Part shown: positions 42,794 through 51,952 of the stretch, piece after piece
Numbering within the stretch: position 1 is the first letter of the stretch
How the letters are laid out: each line of letters starts with the position of its first letter
Assembly (NCBI GenBank): GCA_003142475.1
Contig: PLMK01000023.1
Coordinates: 1 to 54,106, forward strand
From: Ignavibacteriota bacterium
GTDB taxonomy: Bacteria; Bacteroidota; Ignavibacteria; UBA10030
Length of the DNA stretch: 54,106 bases
Direction of reading: 5' to 3'
The notes under the pieces: generated by a model
Seen by the model: only the letters and a program-made list of their open reading frames with translations
What the model was told of the DNA's origin: nothing
Databases searched by the model: none
Program-made: the position numbers and the translations under genes

Positions 42794-44011
42794 ATGAATA
42801 ATCGAGTTTGGATTGTATCGGAGTTCTATTATCCCGATGAAAACGCGACAGGATATTTGCTTACCCGAATTGCCGAGGATATCGCTCATTCCGAAGAAGT
42901 GCGGATACTCTGTGGGCCGCTTGCGTATGCACAAGATCAATCCGAATCTTCAGTTTATACACACCATAAGGTTTTTATCGAACGTGTTGATTCATCAACG
43001 TTCAACAAAGATTTCCTTTTTCTCAGGTTAATCAATAATATTACACTGAGTTTTAAAATATTGATACGGTTGATCAAAGAATTGAATCCTCAGGATAAAG
43101 TTTTAGTCGTAACCAATCCACCGTCTCTTCCTTTTGTCGCCGCTATTGCTTGTAGGTGGAAGAAAGCGCTCTATTTTGTATTAGTATTTGATATCTATCC
43201 AGAAGTGCTCGTGGCTGCGGGCGTGTTCAACAAGCATAATCCCATGGTCTATTTGATGAAAAGGATGACACGGATTCTTTTTTCCAAGGCACAAAAAGTG
43301 ATTGTGCTGGGAAGAGACATGTATGGGCTTCTTCAGAGAAATTATCGAGTGGCATGTGATCGCTTGGTCGTTATTCCTAACTGGGGAGAGGTAAATGTAA
43401 TTAAGCCAAAGAAAATAGGTGAAAATGCAATTTTGAAAGAATTATCGATCAGTAATAAGTTTGTTGTTCAATATGTTGGAAATATAGGACGAACACATAA
43501 CGTAGAGCTGCTCTTAGAATGCGCTGAATTGCTGAAGGATAAAACCGATATTTGTTTCTTGTTTATTGGAGATGGTGCAAAGAAAAAATGGTTAACTGAA
43601 TCGGTGGAGAAAAGAAACCTAAACAATGTTATTATTCAAACTTTCTATTCTCGAGAAAGACAATCGGATGTGCACAACGCCTGTGATATTGCTGTTGTGT
43701 CGTTTATTCCTGGGATGGCAGGTATATCAGTACCAAGCAGGATATATAATATTATGGCAGCTGGAAAACCGATACTGGCGATAACCGATCCTGAGTCAGA
43801 GCTAGCAATGGTTGTACAGGAAGAGAATATTGGCTGGGTTGTGACTTCCTATCGAGCTCGTGATGTTGTTGACAATATTTTGGCAGCACATGGGAATAAT
43901 GCAACGGTATTTGAAATGGGAAAACGAGCACGGAAAGCTGCTGAAGCGAAATATTCTTTTGACAAAATAATTCCGATTTATCGAAATGTAATAATGAAAC
44001 ACAATGCATAA
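42794..44011 (+). CDS. glycosyltransferase family 4, WcaI/WbuB-like
   Basis: The 405-residue GT-B protein begins VWIVSEFYYPDENATGYLLTRIAEDI, the N-terminus typical of WcaI/WbuB-type transferases that add Fuc, FucNAc or related sugars. Further marks are VTNPPSLPFVAA (about residues 102-113), a DIYPEVLVA stretch (about 132-140), VQYVGNIGRTHNVELLL (about 224-240), FLFIGDGAKKKWL (about 255-267), and SVPSRIYNIMAAGKPILA (about 312-329). The donor half lacks the classical ExFGxxxxE and instead has the SRIYNIMAAGKP form of this subgroup. Its stop overlaps the next gene. The sugar is not certain. Confidence 0.85.
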   Translation: MNNRVWIVSEFYYPDENATGYLLTRIAEDIAHSEEVRILCGPLAYAQDQSESSVYTHHKVFIERVDSSTFNKDFLFLRLINNITLSFKILIRLIKELNPQDKVLVVTNPPSLPFVAAIACRWKKALYFVLVFDIYPEVLVAAGVFNKHNPMVYLMKRMTRILFSKAQKVIVLGRDMYGLLQRNYRVACDRLVVIPNWGEVNVIKPKKIGENAILKELSISNKFVVQYVGNIGRTHNVELLLECAELLKDKTDICFLFIGDGAKKKWLTESVEKRNLNNVIIQTFYSRERQSDVHNACDIAVVSFIPGMAGISVPSRIYNIMAAGKPILAITDPESELAMVVQEENIGWVVTSYRARDVVDNILAAHGNNATVFEMGKRARKAAEAKYSFDKIIPIYRNVIMKHNA

Positions 44012-45119
44012 TGATATGAAAACTATCCTTCTTGTTGCCGGCACACGTCCGGAAATTATTAAAACTGTACCTGTTGTCATTGAAGCGCAAAAAAGAAATG
44101 ATGTCAAGATAGTCTATTGCCTTACAGGCCAGCATAAAACTATGGCGATGGAAGCATTGTCAATTTTTGGAGTCAAACCGGATGACGATCTTCAAATTAT
44201 GCGTCCGAACCAGACTTTAAACATGATCTGCGAATCAGTCTTTGCAAAATTACCGTCAGTAATTGAACATACAAAACCGGATGTAGTTATGGTGCAGGGG
44301 GACACGACCACTGCAGCAATGACGGCTCTATGCGCATTCAATATGAAAGTTACTGTTGCACACATTGAAGCAGGATTGCGTTCATTCAATATGGAAGCAC
44401 CGTATCCGGAAGAATGCAACCGACGGCTTGTTGGAGTGGTCGCGAAATATAATCTCTGTCCAACAACGATGGCGCGGGAAAATTTGCGCCGCGAAGGAGT
44501 GTCCGAAAATACATTGTATGTTACAGGCAACACAGTTGTAGACGCATTGCGTTTGATTCAAGAAAAGCACAACCTCGATAAACTCGATCGTATCCTGCCG
44601 GATGTAAAAAAACCATTTGTGCTTATTACCGCACATAGACGTGAAAGCTTCGGCGGGGGATTCCAAAATATCTGCACAGCAATCCGTGAATGCGCTTTGC
44701 GATATCCTAGTTTCCAGTATATTTATCCTGTGCACCTAAATCCCAGCGTTAAAGGACCGGTGCATGAAATGTTAGGGAAAATTAGCAATGTGAAGTTGAT
44801 TCCGCCAATTCCGTACCTTGAAATATTAACATTGATAAAACATTGCGAGTTTGTGCTTTCCGATTCTGGAGGCATTCAAGAAGAAGCACCGTCGTTTGGT
44901 AAGCATTGCATAGTGATGCGTGAAGTAACAGAACGGATGGAAAGTGTGAATCTTGGAATGTCAGAGCTTGTCGGTACAAATGTTTCAAAAATCCTCGATG
45001 CAATTCAGCGCACAGTCGAAGGAAATATCAAGCATGATACCGGTCAGAATCCGTATGGCGATGGTCATGCATCGGAAAAGATATTAGACATTTTAACTCA
45101 TCACTCTACGATTCAATGA
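44004..45119 (+). CDS. wecB: UDP-N-acetylglucosamine 2-epimerase (non-hydrolysing), second copy
   Basis: The 371-residue protein is a second member of the family seen at 32615. It has LLVAGTRPEIIKTVPVV (about residues 9-25), VMVQGDTTTAAMTAL (about 95-109) and HIEAGLRSFNMEAPYPEECNR (about 117-137), then TAHRRESFGGG (about 209-219) and DSGGIQEEAPS (about 290-300). The catalytic acidic and histidine residues look intact. It differs widely from the first copy, so the two probably do not come from a recent duplication and may serve different sugars. The ATG at 44004 overlaps the previous gene by eight bases; ATG 44016 is an alternative. It overlaps the following transferase by four bases. Confidence 0.88.
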   Translation: MHNDMKTILLVAGTRPEIIKTVPVVIEAQKRNDVKIVYCLTGQHKTMAMEALSIFGVKPDDDLQIMRPNQTLNMICESVFAKLPSVIEHTKPDVVMVQGDTTTAAMTALCAFNMKVTVAHIEAGLRSFNMEAPYPEECNRRLVGVVAKYNLCPTTMARENLRREGVSENTLYVTGNTVVDALRLIQEKHNLDKLDRILPDVKKPFVLITAHRRESFGGGFQNICTAIRECALRYPSFQYIYPVHLNPSVKGPVHEMLGKISNVKLIPPIPYLEILTLIKHCEFVLSDSGGIQEEAPSFGKHCIVMREVTERMESVNLGMSELVGTNVSKILDAIQRTVEGNIKHDTGQNPYGDGHASEKILDILTHHSTIQ

Positions 45120-46534
45120 ACACCCAGCGTGAACATATCGTTACGCTGCTGATCGATGTTCTCACTATCAATCTTGCCTATTTCGCATATTATTGTTTTC
45201 GTGTACGAAGCGGATGGATTCCATACAGCATTGAACCTGAACTTCTATTGCCTATGGTGTTCGTTTGTGTGTACTGGCTAATCTGGTTTGGTATCTTCGG
45301 TCTTTATCATTCATGGTACGAGCAATCCCGTATCGATGAGATCCTCACGATAGTCAGGGTAACCATTATTGGTGCATTGATTTTATTCTTTTTAATTTTT
45401 CTTGATGATACCTCCAGCGATACAATCGTCCACTCTCGGCTTTTAATTCTTGGATATTGGTTTGTGTTAATGATATTAGTTATCACCGGCAGAATAACGA
45501 GACGATTTGTTCAACGGAGATTACTATTGGCAGGAGTTGGACTGCGCAATACAATTATCGTTGGTTGGTCAGAAAAAGCTTTTGAGTTGTGCGATATGGT
45601 ATTAAAATATCCGGCTTTGGGATATAAGGTAATTGGATTTATAAAGGTAGGCGCGAAGAGTGCAGTTGCTCCTCGAGTGAAAGAGAGCAATTACAAAGGT
45701 ATTCCAATTTTGGGAACGATGAAGGAATTATCTGTGATTATCAAGAAGGATGCAGTTAGCGAAGTGCTGATTGGACTTGACCCCTCTGAACGAAGGCAGC
45801 TTACCGATATCCTGCGTCAATGTGATTCTGTTGATGTGGGCATGAAAATAATGCCAGATTTGTATGATATTGTCAGCGGGCAGGCGCGCATCAGTTCGCT
45901 CTATGGCTTGCCGCTCATGGAAGTACGTCCGCAGTTGATGAAGCCGTGGGAAGAAGTGGCAAAACGTACGCTTGATGTTCTTTTTTCATTATTAGTGCTG
46001 ATTATCGGACTTCCGCTATGGCTTATTGTTGCGTGTTTTATAAAACTTGATTCTCATGGACCTGTACTATATCGCCAAATGCGCGTTGGCAAGAATAGTA
46101 ATCATTTTAGGATATTGAAATTTCGTTCGATGCGTTCGGATGCTGAAAGAAAGTCCGGTCCAATTTGGGCTGGAAAAAACGATCCACGCGTTACGAATGC
46201 CGGACGCATTCTTCGGAAAACGCATTTTGATGAAATCCCACAATTTATCAATGTACTCAAGGGAGATATGAGTTTAGTAGGACCACGACCCGAGCGCCCC
46301 TTTTTCGTGGATAAATTGACGAAAGAAATTCCGCTCTACAATCATCGTCATCGCGTACGTCCTGGAATTACCGGTTGGGCACAAGTAAAACATAAATACG
46401 ACGAGAATATAGAAGATGTGCGCGCAAAGATAAAATATGATTTATTCTATATTGAAAATATTTCATGGCGCTTGGATTTGAAAATTCTTTTTAACACTAT
46501 TTATGTGATGATTACGGGAAAAGGGCATGCCTGA
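45116..46534 (+). CDS. undecaprenyl-phosphate glycosylphosphotransferase (initiating transferase)
   Basis: This 472-residue enzyme moves a sugar phosphate from a UDP-sugar onto undecaprenyl phosphate and so starts glycan assembly. It has about four N-terminal transmembrane segments (about residues 10-28, 42-64, 80-99, 113-128), then a Rossmann-like CoA-binding-type domain (about 140-270). The catalytic bacterial sugar transferase domain follows (about 282-472). That domain has the membrane re-entrant helix, [10 protein letters not shown] (about 339-348), [27 protein letters not shown] (about 375-401) and [13 protein letters not shown]. The KFRSMR Arg and the DE of FDEIPQ are the catalytic sites known from PglC-type folds. 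It is the intact counterpart of the degenerate module fused to GT2 at 48382. Confidence 0.92.
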   Translation: MNTQREHIVTLLIDVLTINLAYFAYYCFRVRSGWIPYSIEPELLLPMVFVCVYWLIWFGIFGLYHSWYEQSRIDEILTIVRVTIIGALILFFLIFLDDTSSDTIVHSRLLILGYWFVLMILVITGRITRRFVQRRLLLAGVGLRNTIIVGWSEKAFELCDMVLKYPALGYKVIGFIKVGAKSAVAPRVKESNYKGIPILGTMKELSVIIKKDAVSEVLIGLDPSERRQLTDILRQCDSVDVGMKIMPDLYDIVSGQARISSLYGLPLMEVRPQLMKPWEEVAKRTLDVLFSLLVLIIGLPLWLIVACFIKLDSHGPVLYRQMRVGKNSNHFRILKFRSMRSDAERKSGPIWAGKNDPRVTNAGRILRKTHFDEIPQFINVLKGDMSLVGPRPERPFFVDKLTKEIPLYNHRHRVRPGITGWAQVKHKYDENIEDVRAKIKYDLFYIENISWRLDLKILFNTIYVMITGKGHA

Positions 46535-47642
46535 AATGAAACCTATTCACATGGTTGATGTAGTTGGTCAATATCAAAAAATAAAAACAGAAATTAATGA
46601 AGCCGCCTTACGTGTTATTGGATCTGGTCAGTATATTCTCGGTAAAGAAGTATCGGAATTCGAAAATGAAATTGCACAATACTTGAATGTGAATCACGGA
46701 ATTGGATGTGCTTCCGGTACTGATGCACTGATGGTCTCAATGATGGCACTGGGAATTGGTCAAGGTGATGAAGTGGTCACAACACCATTCACATTTGCCG
46801 CTACTACAGAAACGATTATGTTACTTGGTGCCAAACCGATTTATGTTGATATAGATCCAAAGACATTTAATCTTGATCCATCAAAAATGGAAGCGGCAAT
46901 TACAAAAAAGACGAAAGCGATTATTCCGGTGCATTTGTACGGGCAAACAGTAGATATGGATCCGTTGGTAACGGCGGCAAATCAGCATAACATTCCTATC
47001 ATAGAAGATATGTGCCAGGCGATTGGTGCGGATTATAAGGGCAAGAAAGTTGGCGGTATTGGCACTATGGGCTGTATCAGTTTCTTTCCCAGTAAGAATC
47101 TCGGTGCGTTTGGTGATGCCGGTATGGTCGTGACAAATGATGCAGCCTTAGCAGAGAAGTTACGGATGATTGTTGTGCACGGATCGCGTGTGCGTTATGA
47201 ACATGAAATTATCGGTGTGAACAGCAGATTGGATGCGCTGCAGGCTGCAATGCTTCGTGTGAAACTTCACTATTTAGATAAGTGGATTGAGGCACGACGC
47301 AAGGCAGCTATGTTGTACAATTGCCTATTTGCTGGGTCCGATGTCGTGATTCCATATGAGGCACCATATGGTAGGCATGTATTCCATCAATATACAATTC
47401 GACTTAAAAATCGAGATCAAGTTGCACAATATTTAAGTGAGAAAAAAATTCCATACGGTATTTACTATCCGATATCTTTGCATATGCAAAAAGCTTATAG
47501 CGCGGCAGGGAAACCCAAAGGAACATTCCCTATAACTGAGAGTGCAATAGACGAAGTTCTCTCGTTACCGATGCATACGGAACTTGATGAAGAACAACAA
47601 AAGTTTATCGTCCAATCAATATTAGATGCTATGAAGAAATAA
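46527..47642 (+). CDS. DegT-type aminotransferase, WbpE-like
   Basis: The 371-residue PLP enzyme has GCASGTDALMVSMMALG (about residues 66-82), IPVHLYGQTVDMDPL, IEDMCQAIGADYKGKKVGG (about 158-176) and FFPSKNLGAFGDAGM, where lysine 190 binds PLP. Its overall pattern resembles WbpE, which aminates the 3-keto group of UDP-GlcNAc-3-keto-uronate. That would fit the dehydrogenase at 31311, but a WbpB-like oxidase is not in the locus. It overlaps the initiating transferase by eight bases. It is clearly more distant from the first aminotransferase (40370) than a recent copy would be. Confidence 0.9.
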   Translation: MPEMKPIHMVDVVGQYQKIKTEINEAALRVIGSGQYILGKEVSEFENEIAQYLNVNHGIGCASGTDALMVSMMALGIGQGDEVVTTPFTFAATTETIMLLGAKPIYVDIDPKTFNLDPSKMEAAITKKTKAIIPVHLYGQTVDMDPLVTAANQHNIPIIEDMCQAIGADYKGKKVGGIGTMGCISFFPSKNLGAFGDAGMVVTNDAALAEKLRMIVVHGSRVRYEHEIIGVNSRLDALQAAMLRVKLHYLDKWIEARRKAAMLYNCLFAGSDVVIPYEAPYGRHVFHQYTIRLKNRDQVAQYLSEKKIPYGIYYPISLHMQKAYSAAGKPKGTFPITESAIDEVLSLPMHTELDEEQQKFIVQSILDAMKK

Positions 47643-47654
47643 CTTGGTGTTTCT

Positions 47655-48377
47655 ATGAAACGATCTCTTATTATTATCCCAACCTATAATGAAGCGGACA
47701 ATGTGTCCAAGATCATCCCTGAGGTGTTGGCACAGGATGAAGGATTCAATGTGCTGATTGTCGATGACAACTCACCGGATGGAACTGCGAAGTTAGTAAA
47801 AGAAATGCAGAAGACAAATTTGCGTATTCATCTGATCGAGCGCCCCAATAAGTTAGGACTTGGCACAGCGTACGTGGCAGGTTTCAGGTATGCGCTAACA
47901 CATGGATTCGATTTAGTGTTCGAGATGGATGCCGATTTCTCACATGATCCCAAGTCGTTGGTGAAACTTTTAGCAAAAGCAGGAGAATATGATCTGGTTA
48001 TCGGTTCGCGGTACATATCCGGAGTAAATGTTGTGAATTGGCCTATGCGGCGATTGATTCTAAGTTATTCTGCAAATCTTTACACACGGATTATCACTGG
48101 CCTGCCTGTTAAAGATGCAACCGCGGGTTTCAAATGTTACCGTCGCGCTGTGCTGGAGACTTTCGATCTTGACTCGATCAAATCAAACGGATACAGTTTT
48201 CAGATTGAAACAAATTACCTTGCTTGGAAACACGGGTTCCGTATATATGAAGTGCCTATTGTCTTTACCGATAGACGAGAAGGTGTCTCGAAAATGTCGA
48301 AGCATATTGTTTTTGAAGCAGCGTGGATGGTGTGGAAGTTAAAGTTCAGGGGTCTGTTTTCAAAAGAGAACGATTAA
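47655..48377 (+). CDS. polyprenol-phosphate mannosyltransferase-like GT2 (DPM1-like)
   Basis: The 240-residue enzyme is a GT-A family 2 transferase of the dolichyl- or polyprenol-phosphate mannose synthase type. Marks are IIPTYNEADNV (about residues 7-17), VDDNSPDGTA (about 35-44), a DAD motif in EMDADFSHDP (about 90-99), and the DATAGFKCYRR segment near 151-161. It lacks the C-terminal transmembrane helices found in some members, so it is a soluble or peripheral form. It probably supplies a lipid-linked monosaccharide for protein or glycan modification outside the membrane. The gene lies four bases before the GT2 fusion gene. Confidence 0.88.
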   Translation: MKRSLIIIPTYNEADNVSKIIPEVLAQDEGFNVLIVDDNSPDGTAKLVKEMQKTNLRIHLIERPNKLGLGTAYVAGFRYALTHGFDLVFEMDADFSHDPKSLVKLLAKAGEYDLVIGSRYISGVNVVNWPMRRLILSYSANLYTRIITGLPVKDATAGFKCYRRAVLETFDLDSIKSNGYSFQIETNYLAWKHGFRIYEVPIVFTDRREGVSKMSKHIVFEAAWMVWKLKFRGLFSKEND

Positions 48378-48381
48378 GCAT

Positions 48382-50415
48382 ATGGCTGTCGCACATAAAC
48401 AAGCACCGCCTGATGTTTCGGTCATTATCGTCAACTACAATGTCCGCGATTTTCTGCATCAATCGCTCTTATCCATTCAGAAAGCTTTGAAGGGAATCCG
48501 TTCGGAGATTTTTGTTGTCGATAATGCTTCTGATGATGGCAGTGCAGAGATGGTGCGGCGGCGATTTCCTCGCGTCCGACTTATTGCTAATACTACCAAT
48601 CTTGGTTTTGCCAAAGCAAACAATATTGCACTAAAACAAGCGCGTGGTAAATTCCTCCTCCTAATCAATCCTGATACAATTGTGCAGGAAGATACAATCC
48701 GTGTAATGGTAGAGTTTCTCCAAAACCATCCAGAAGCCGGACTTGCGGGATGCAAGATTTTGAATCCTGACGGCAGTTTTCAACTAGCATGCCGCCGCGG
48801 TTTTCCAACACCATGGGTTGCATTCACAAGAATTATCGGACTTAGTAAACTTTTTCCCAAAACAAAGTTATTTGGAAAATATAATCTTACGTATTTAAAT
48901 ACGGACGAAACTTATCCGGTTGATGCTGTGAGCGGTTCGTTTATGATGGTACGAAAAGAAACGTTCGAGCAAATTGGCGGTTTGGATGAAAGTTACTTTA
49001 TGTATGGCGAGGATCTTGATTGGTGCTACCGCATTCGTCAAGCAGGCTGGCGAATATTATATGTACATTCAACACAAATTATTCATTACAAAGGCGAGAG
49101 TACGCGGCGAAGCAGCTTGGATGAGATTCGTACATTCTACGATGCAATGCATCTCTTCGTCGAAAAAAATTTTCAGTCTTCAAGACTTTTCAAGATTGTT
49201 TTACGGTTATCCATTGGCATTGTCTCATTCGCTGCATTCATAACCTCGGTACTACGCCCTTTGAAAATCGCTATTTTCGATTTTATCGCTGTGACGATAA
49301 GTCTTCTTATAGCAGAAGAACTTTGGCGGGGAGCACTTTTCAGATATCCGGCTTACGCATATTCGATTGTTTTCACTATTCCAGCTATCATTGTTATCGG
49401 TAGTTTGTATGTTGCGGGAGTATATACACAACGGCGCATGTCCATCTCTCGATCCATCGGCGCTATTATTCTCGCTTATGTTTTTATTTCTGCACTGACA
49501 GCTTTTTTTAAGAACTATGCCTTCAGCAGAATGATTGTTGCGATTTCCGGAGTTCTATCGATGGTCTTTATCCCCGGATGGCGGTTGGTATTCCGATTGG
49601 TTAGAAAAACGTCGGCATATGGAAGGGGAACATTGTTCGGCAAACGAACGTTAATTGTGGGCACGGATAAAGACGCCATTGGGCTGCAGCAAAAATTGCG
49701 GACAAGGATTGGAGAAGGATACGAGATAGTAGGATTTGTCGGGACTACACACGAGCAGATTGGTGAGATGTTGAATAGTGTCCCAGTGATTGGCAGTATC
49801 GACAACGTTGGAAAAATAGTCAAAGAGCAAAAGATCAGCGATGTTATATTTTCACCGAAAGCACTCAGCTATGCACAAATTCTTTCAGTGATCAGCAAGA
49901 GCCGTGAGCAGATTGTGAATTTTCATCTTGTTCCAACGACGATGGAAGTAATTGTAGGGAAGGCAAGTGTAGATAGTCTTGATGATTTACCATTAGTGCA
50001 AATTGCATACAATATCGACAAGCCGTCCCATTTGTTTACAAAACGGATGTTTGATATCGTTCTTTCTGGATTGCTCTTGATAACGGTTTATCCTATTTTT
50101 AGATTGTCGTCAGCGATGACGAAAAAGAGAAAAAGCGGATTTCTTGCAGGGTTGCCGCGTGTGTTCAAAGGAACCCTGAGTCTTGTTGGTACGCCCGTGA
50201 ATGAATCGCGTGTACCAAAGCAGATTGGAGATATTCTCTTTCTTGGTAAGCCTGGCCTCAGCGGTTTGGTACAACTTCAGCAAGACTGTGCATTGTCGGA
50301 TGAAGAACTTACACAATACGATCTTTATTATGCGCGCAACCAGAGTGTGCTGCTTGATCTTGAAATTCTTATTAAGACGTGGCTGCAATATCGGACGATG
50401 CGAAAGAACGCGTAA
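48382..50415 (+). CDS. GT2 glycosyltransferase fused to a catalytically stripped glycosylphosphotransferase module
   Basis: This 677-residue protein has two parts. The N-terminal ~240 residues are a GT2 (WbbL/rhamnosyl-like) domain: VSVIIVNYNVRDFL (about 12-25), FVVDNASDDGS, NPDT (metal site) and YFMYGEDLDWCYRIRQAGW (about 209-227). Next come about five transmembrane segments (about 270-405) and a Rossmann-like domain (about 420-550) as in polyprenyl-phosphate glycosylphosphotransferases. The C-terminus has the membrane helix MFDIVLSGLLLITV (about 556-569), then GTLSLVGTP, KPGLSGLVQLQ and YDLYYARNQSVLLDLEILIKT. Compared with the intact enzyme at 45116, the catalytic segment with KFRSMR and FDEIPQ is missing. 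It therefore cannot start glycan chains in the usual way and may tether the GT2 domain at the membrane. Confidence 0.85.
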   Translation: MAVAHKQAPPDVSVIIVNYNVRDFLHQSLLSIQKALKGIRSEIFVVDNASDDGSAEMVRRRFPRVRLIANTTNLGFAKANNIALKQARGKFLLLINPDTIVQEDTIRVMVEFLQNHPEAGLAGCKILNPDGSFQLACRRGFPTPWVAFTRIIGLSKLFPKTKLFGKYNLTYLNTDETYPVDAVSGSFMMVRKETFEQIGGLDESYFMYGEDLDWCYRIRQAGWRILYVHSTQIIHYKGESTRRSSLDEIRTFYDAMHLFVEKNFQSSRLFKIVLRLSIGIVSFAAFITSVLRPLKIAIFDFIAVTISLLIAEELWRGALFRYPAYAYSIVFTIPAIIVIGSLYVAGVYTQRRMSISRSIGAIILAYVFISALTAFFKNYAFSRMIVAISGVLSMVFIPGWRLVFRLVRKTSAYGRGTLFGKRTLIVGTDKDAIGLQQKLRTRIGEGYEIVGFVGTTHEQIGEMLNSVPVIGSIDNVGKIVKEQKISDVIFSPKALSYAQILSVISKSREQIVNFHLVPTTMEVIVGKASVDSLDDLPLVQIAYNIDKPSHLFTKRMFDIVLSGLLLITVYPIFRLSSAMTKKRKSGFLAGLPRVFKGTLSLVGTPVNESRVPKQIGDILFLGKPGLSGLVQLQQDCALSDEELTQYDLYYARNQSVLLDLEILIKTWLQYRTMRKNA

Positions 50416-50448
50416 GGGACATAAAAGCGTGACAAGGAGATCTGCCCT

Positions 50449-51402
50449 ATGGCAAAAGTTATACTGGATTTTGAACGTCCAATTCTTGAGCTTGAACAAA
50501 AAATTTTGGAGATGCGCAATTACGCAGACAATCTCGATATTGCCGACGAGATTGCCACACTCGAACAAAAAGTGGATCAGCTTCGTATGAATGTTTATAC
50601 TAATTTAACGCGATGGCAGAGAGTCCAACTTGCCCGGCATCCAGATCGTCCATACACATTGGATTACATTCAACTGATGACAGAAGATTTTATTGAATTG
50701 CATGGCGATCGTCGATTCGGCGATGATAAAGCAATTGTCGCTGGTTTTTGCAGAATTGATAAAGAAACAGTGCTTATCGTTGGACATCAAAAAGGAAGAG
50801 ACACACGCTCCAACATCTATAGAAATTTTGGCATGCCTAATCCAGAAGGATACCGTAAAGCACTTCGTCTGATGCAACTTGCGGCTAAGTTTGGAAGGCC
50901 TATTATAACTCTGCTTGATACACCAGGAGCATATCCAGGAATTGGCGCAGAAGAACGCGGTCAGGGTGAAGCGATTGCACGCAATATGTTCGAGATGTCG
51001 CATCTTCCCGTACCAATTATCATCGTTATTATCGGAGAAGGAGCTTCAGGCGGAGCGCTGGGCATTGGCGTAGGTGATCGTGTGCTGATGTTTGAAAACG
51101 CATGGTACTCTGTCATTTCTCCAGAGTCTTGTTCAAGCATTCTTTGGCGGAGTTGGGAATATAAAGAACAAGCAGCTGAAGCGCTGAAGTTGACTGCGCC
51201 TGATTTATTGGAACAAGGGATCATTGATCGGATTATTCCAGAACCGAAAGGCGGTGCACATCGCAATCCAAAGCTCATGGCGCAAACCCTTAAAAGTACA
51301 CTGTTGGAAGAACTGAAAACGCTGCAAAAGATAAAACCAGATCGGCTCGTTCATCTTCGAGTCGAAAAGTTTTCGAAGATGGGTGCATGGAAAGAACGAT
51401 GA
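50449..51402 (+). CDS. accA: acetyl-CoA carboxylase carboxyltransferase subunit alpha
   Basis: AccA, with AccD, moves the carboxyl group from biotin to acetyl-CoA to form malonyl-CoA, the first step of fatty acid synthesis. The 317-residue protein shows [15 protein letters not shown] at the start, [18 protein letters not shown] (about residues 83-100), [14 protein letters not shown] (about 116-129), [20 protein letters not shown] (about 151-170), and [15 protein letters not shown] (about 199-213). An AAGGAG ribosome site lies ten bases before the ATG. It sits at the end of the polysaccharide locus with no terminator in the 33 bases before it. accD is not in the window. Confidence 0.96.
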   Translation: MAKVILDFERPILELEQKILEMRNYADNLDIADEIATLEQKVDQLRMNVYTNLTRWQRVQLARHPDRPYTLDYIQLMTEDFIELHGDRRFGDDKAIVAGFCRIDKETVLIVGHQKGRDTRSNIYRNFGMPNPEGYRKALRLMQLAAKFGRPIITLLDTPGAYPGIGAEERGQGEAIARNMFEMSHLPVPIIIVIIGEGASGGALGIGVGDRVLMFENAWYSVISPESCSSILWRSWEYKEQAAEALKLTAPDLLEQGIIDRIIPEPKGGAHRNPKLMAQTLKSTLLEELKTLQKIKPDRLVHLRVEKFSKMGAWKER

Positions 51403-51448
51403 AGAAACTGATAGTATCAAATAAAATATCTAATTTTAAAATCTGTAA

Positions 51449-51886
51449 ATGATAAAACACACCGCGCAAATCCGTGTTCGATATGCAGATACGGATCAAA
51501 TGAAAGTTGTCTATCATGGAAAGTATCTCGAATATTTTGAAGTAGGGCGCGCTGCATTGATCCGTTCGCTTGGATTACCTTATTCGGAACTTGAAACTCG
51601 CGGTATTCTTCTACCGGTTATTGAAGCATTTGCGAGATATCGAAAACCTGCCCGTTACGACGATCTGCTTTCTATTGAAGCACTTGTTTCAGAATTACCC
51701 AAAGCGACACTCAAAATTCAATATCAAGTATTCCGAAGTCACGAGGAAGAACCGCTTGCGGAAGGGTATACTATTCATAGTTTTTTAAATGTCATCACAG
51801 GGAAGCCAACACGACCACCGTTATATTTCATGCAAATTATGGAGAAGGCGTTCACTGTACCTGTAGATTCCGTAGGACAAGATTGA
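51449..51886 (+). CDS. YbgC/FadM-type acyl-CoA thioesterase
   Basis: The 145-residue protein is a single hotdog domain. Its N-terminus, IRVRYADTDQMKVVYHGKYLEYFEVGRAALIRSLG (about residues 7-41), is the 4HBT signature, with Asp in TDQM as the expected catalytic residue. The usual TDxxGxVY glycine is lysine here. Members hydrolyse acyl-CoA thioesters, and YbgC is tied to the Tol-Pal envelope system in some bacteria, but tol genes are not here. It follows accA after 46 bases, so a link to acyl supply is plausible. Confidence 0.85.
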   Translation: MIKHTAQIRVRYADTDQMKVVYHGKYLEYFEVGRAALIRSLGLPYSELETRGILLPVIEAFARYRKPARYDDLLSIEALVSELPKATLKIQYQVFRSHEEEPLAEGYTIHSFLNVITGKPTRPPLYFMQIMEKAFTVPVDSVGQD

Positions 51887-51952
51887 TGTCTATTCCTGAA
51901 TATTTGCTAACTCTTCGAACACATATTAGCTGTTTTCCTTCTAATAAAAATC

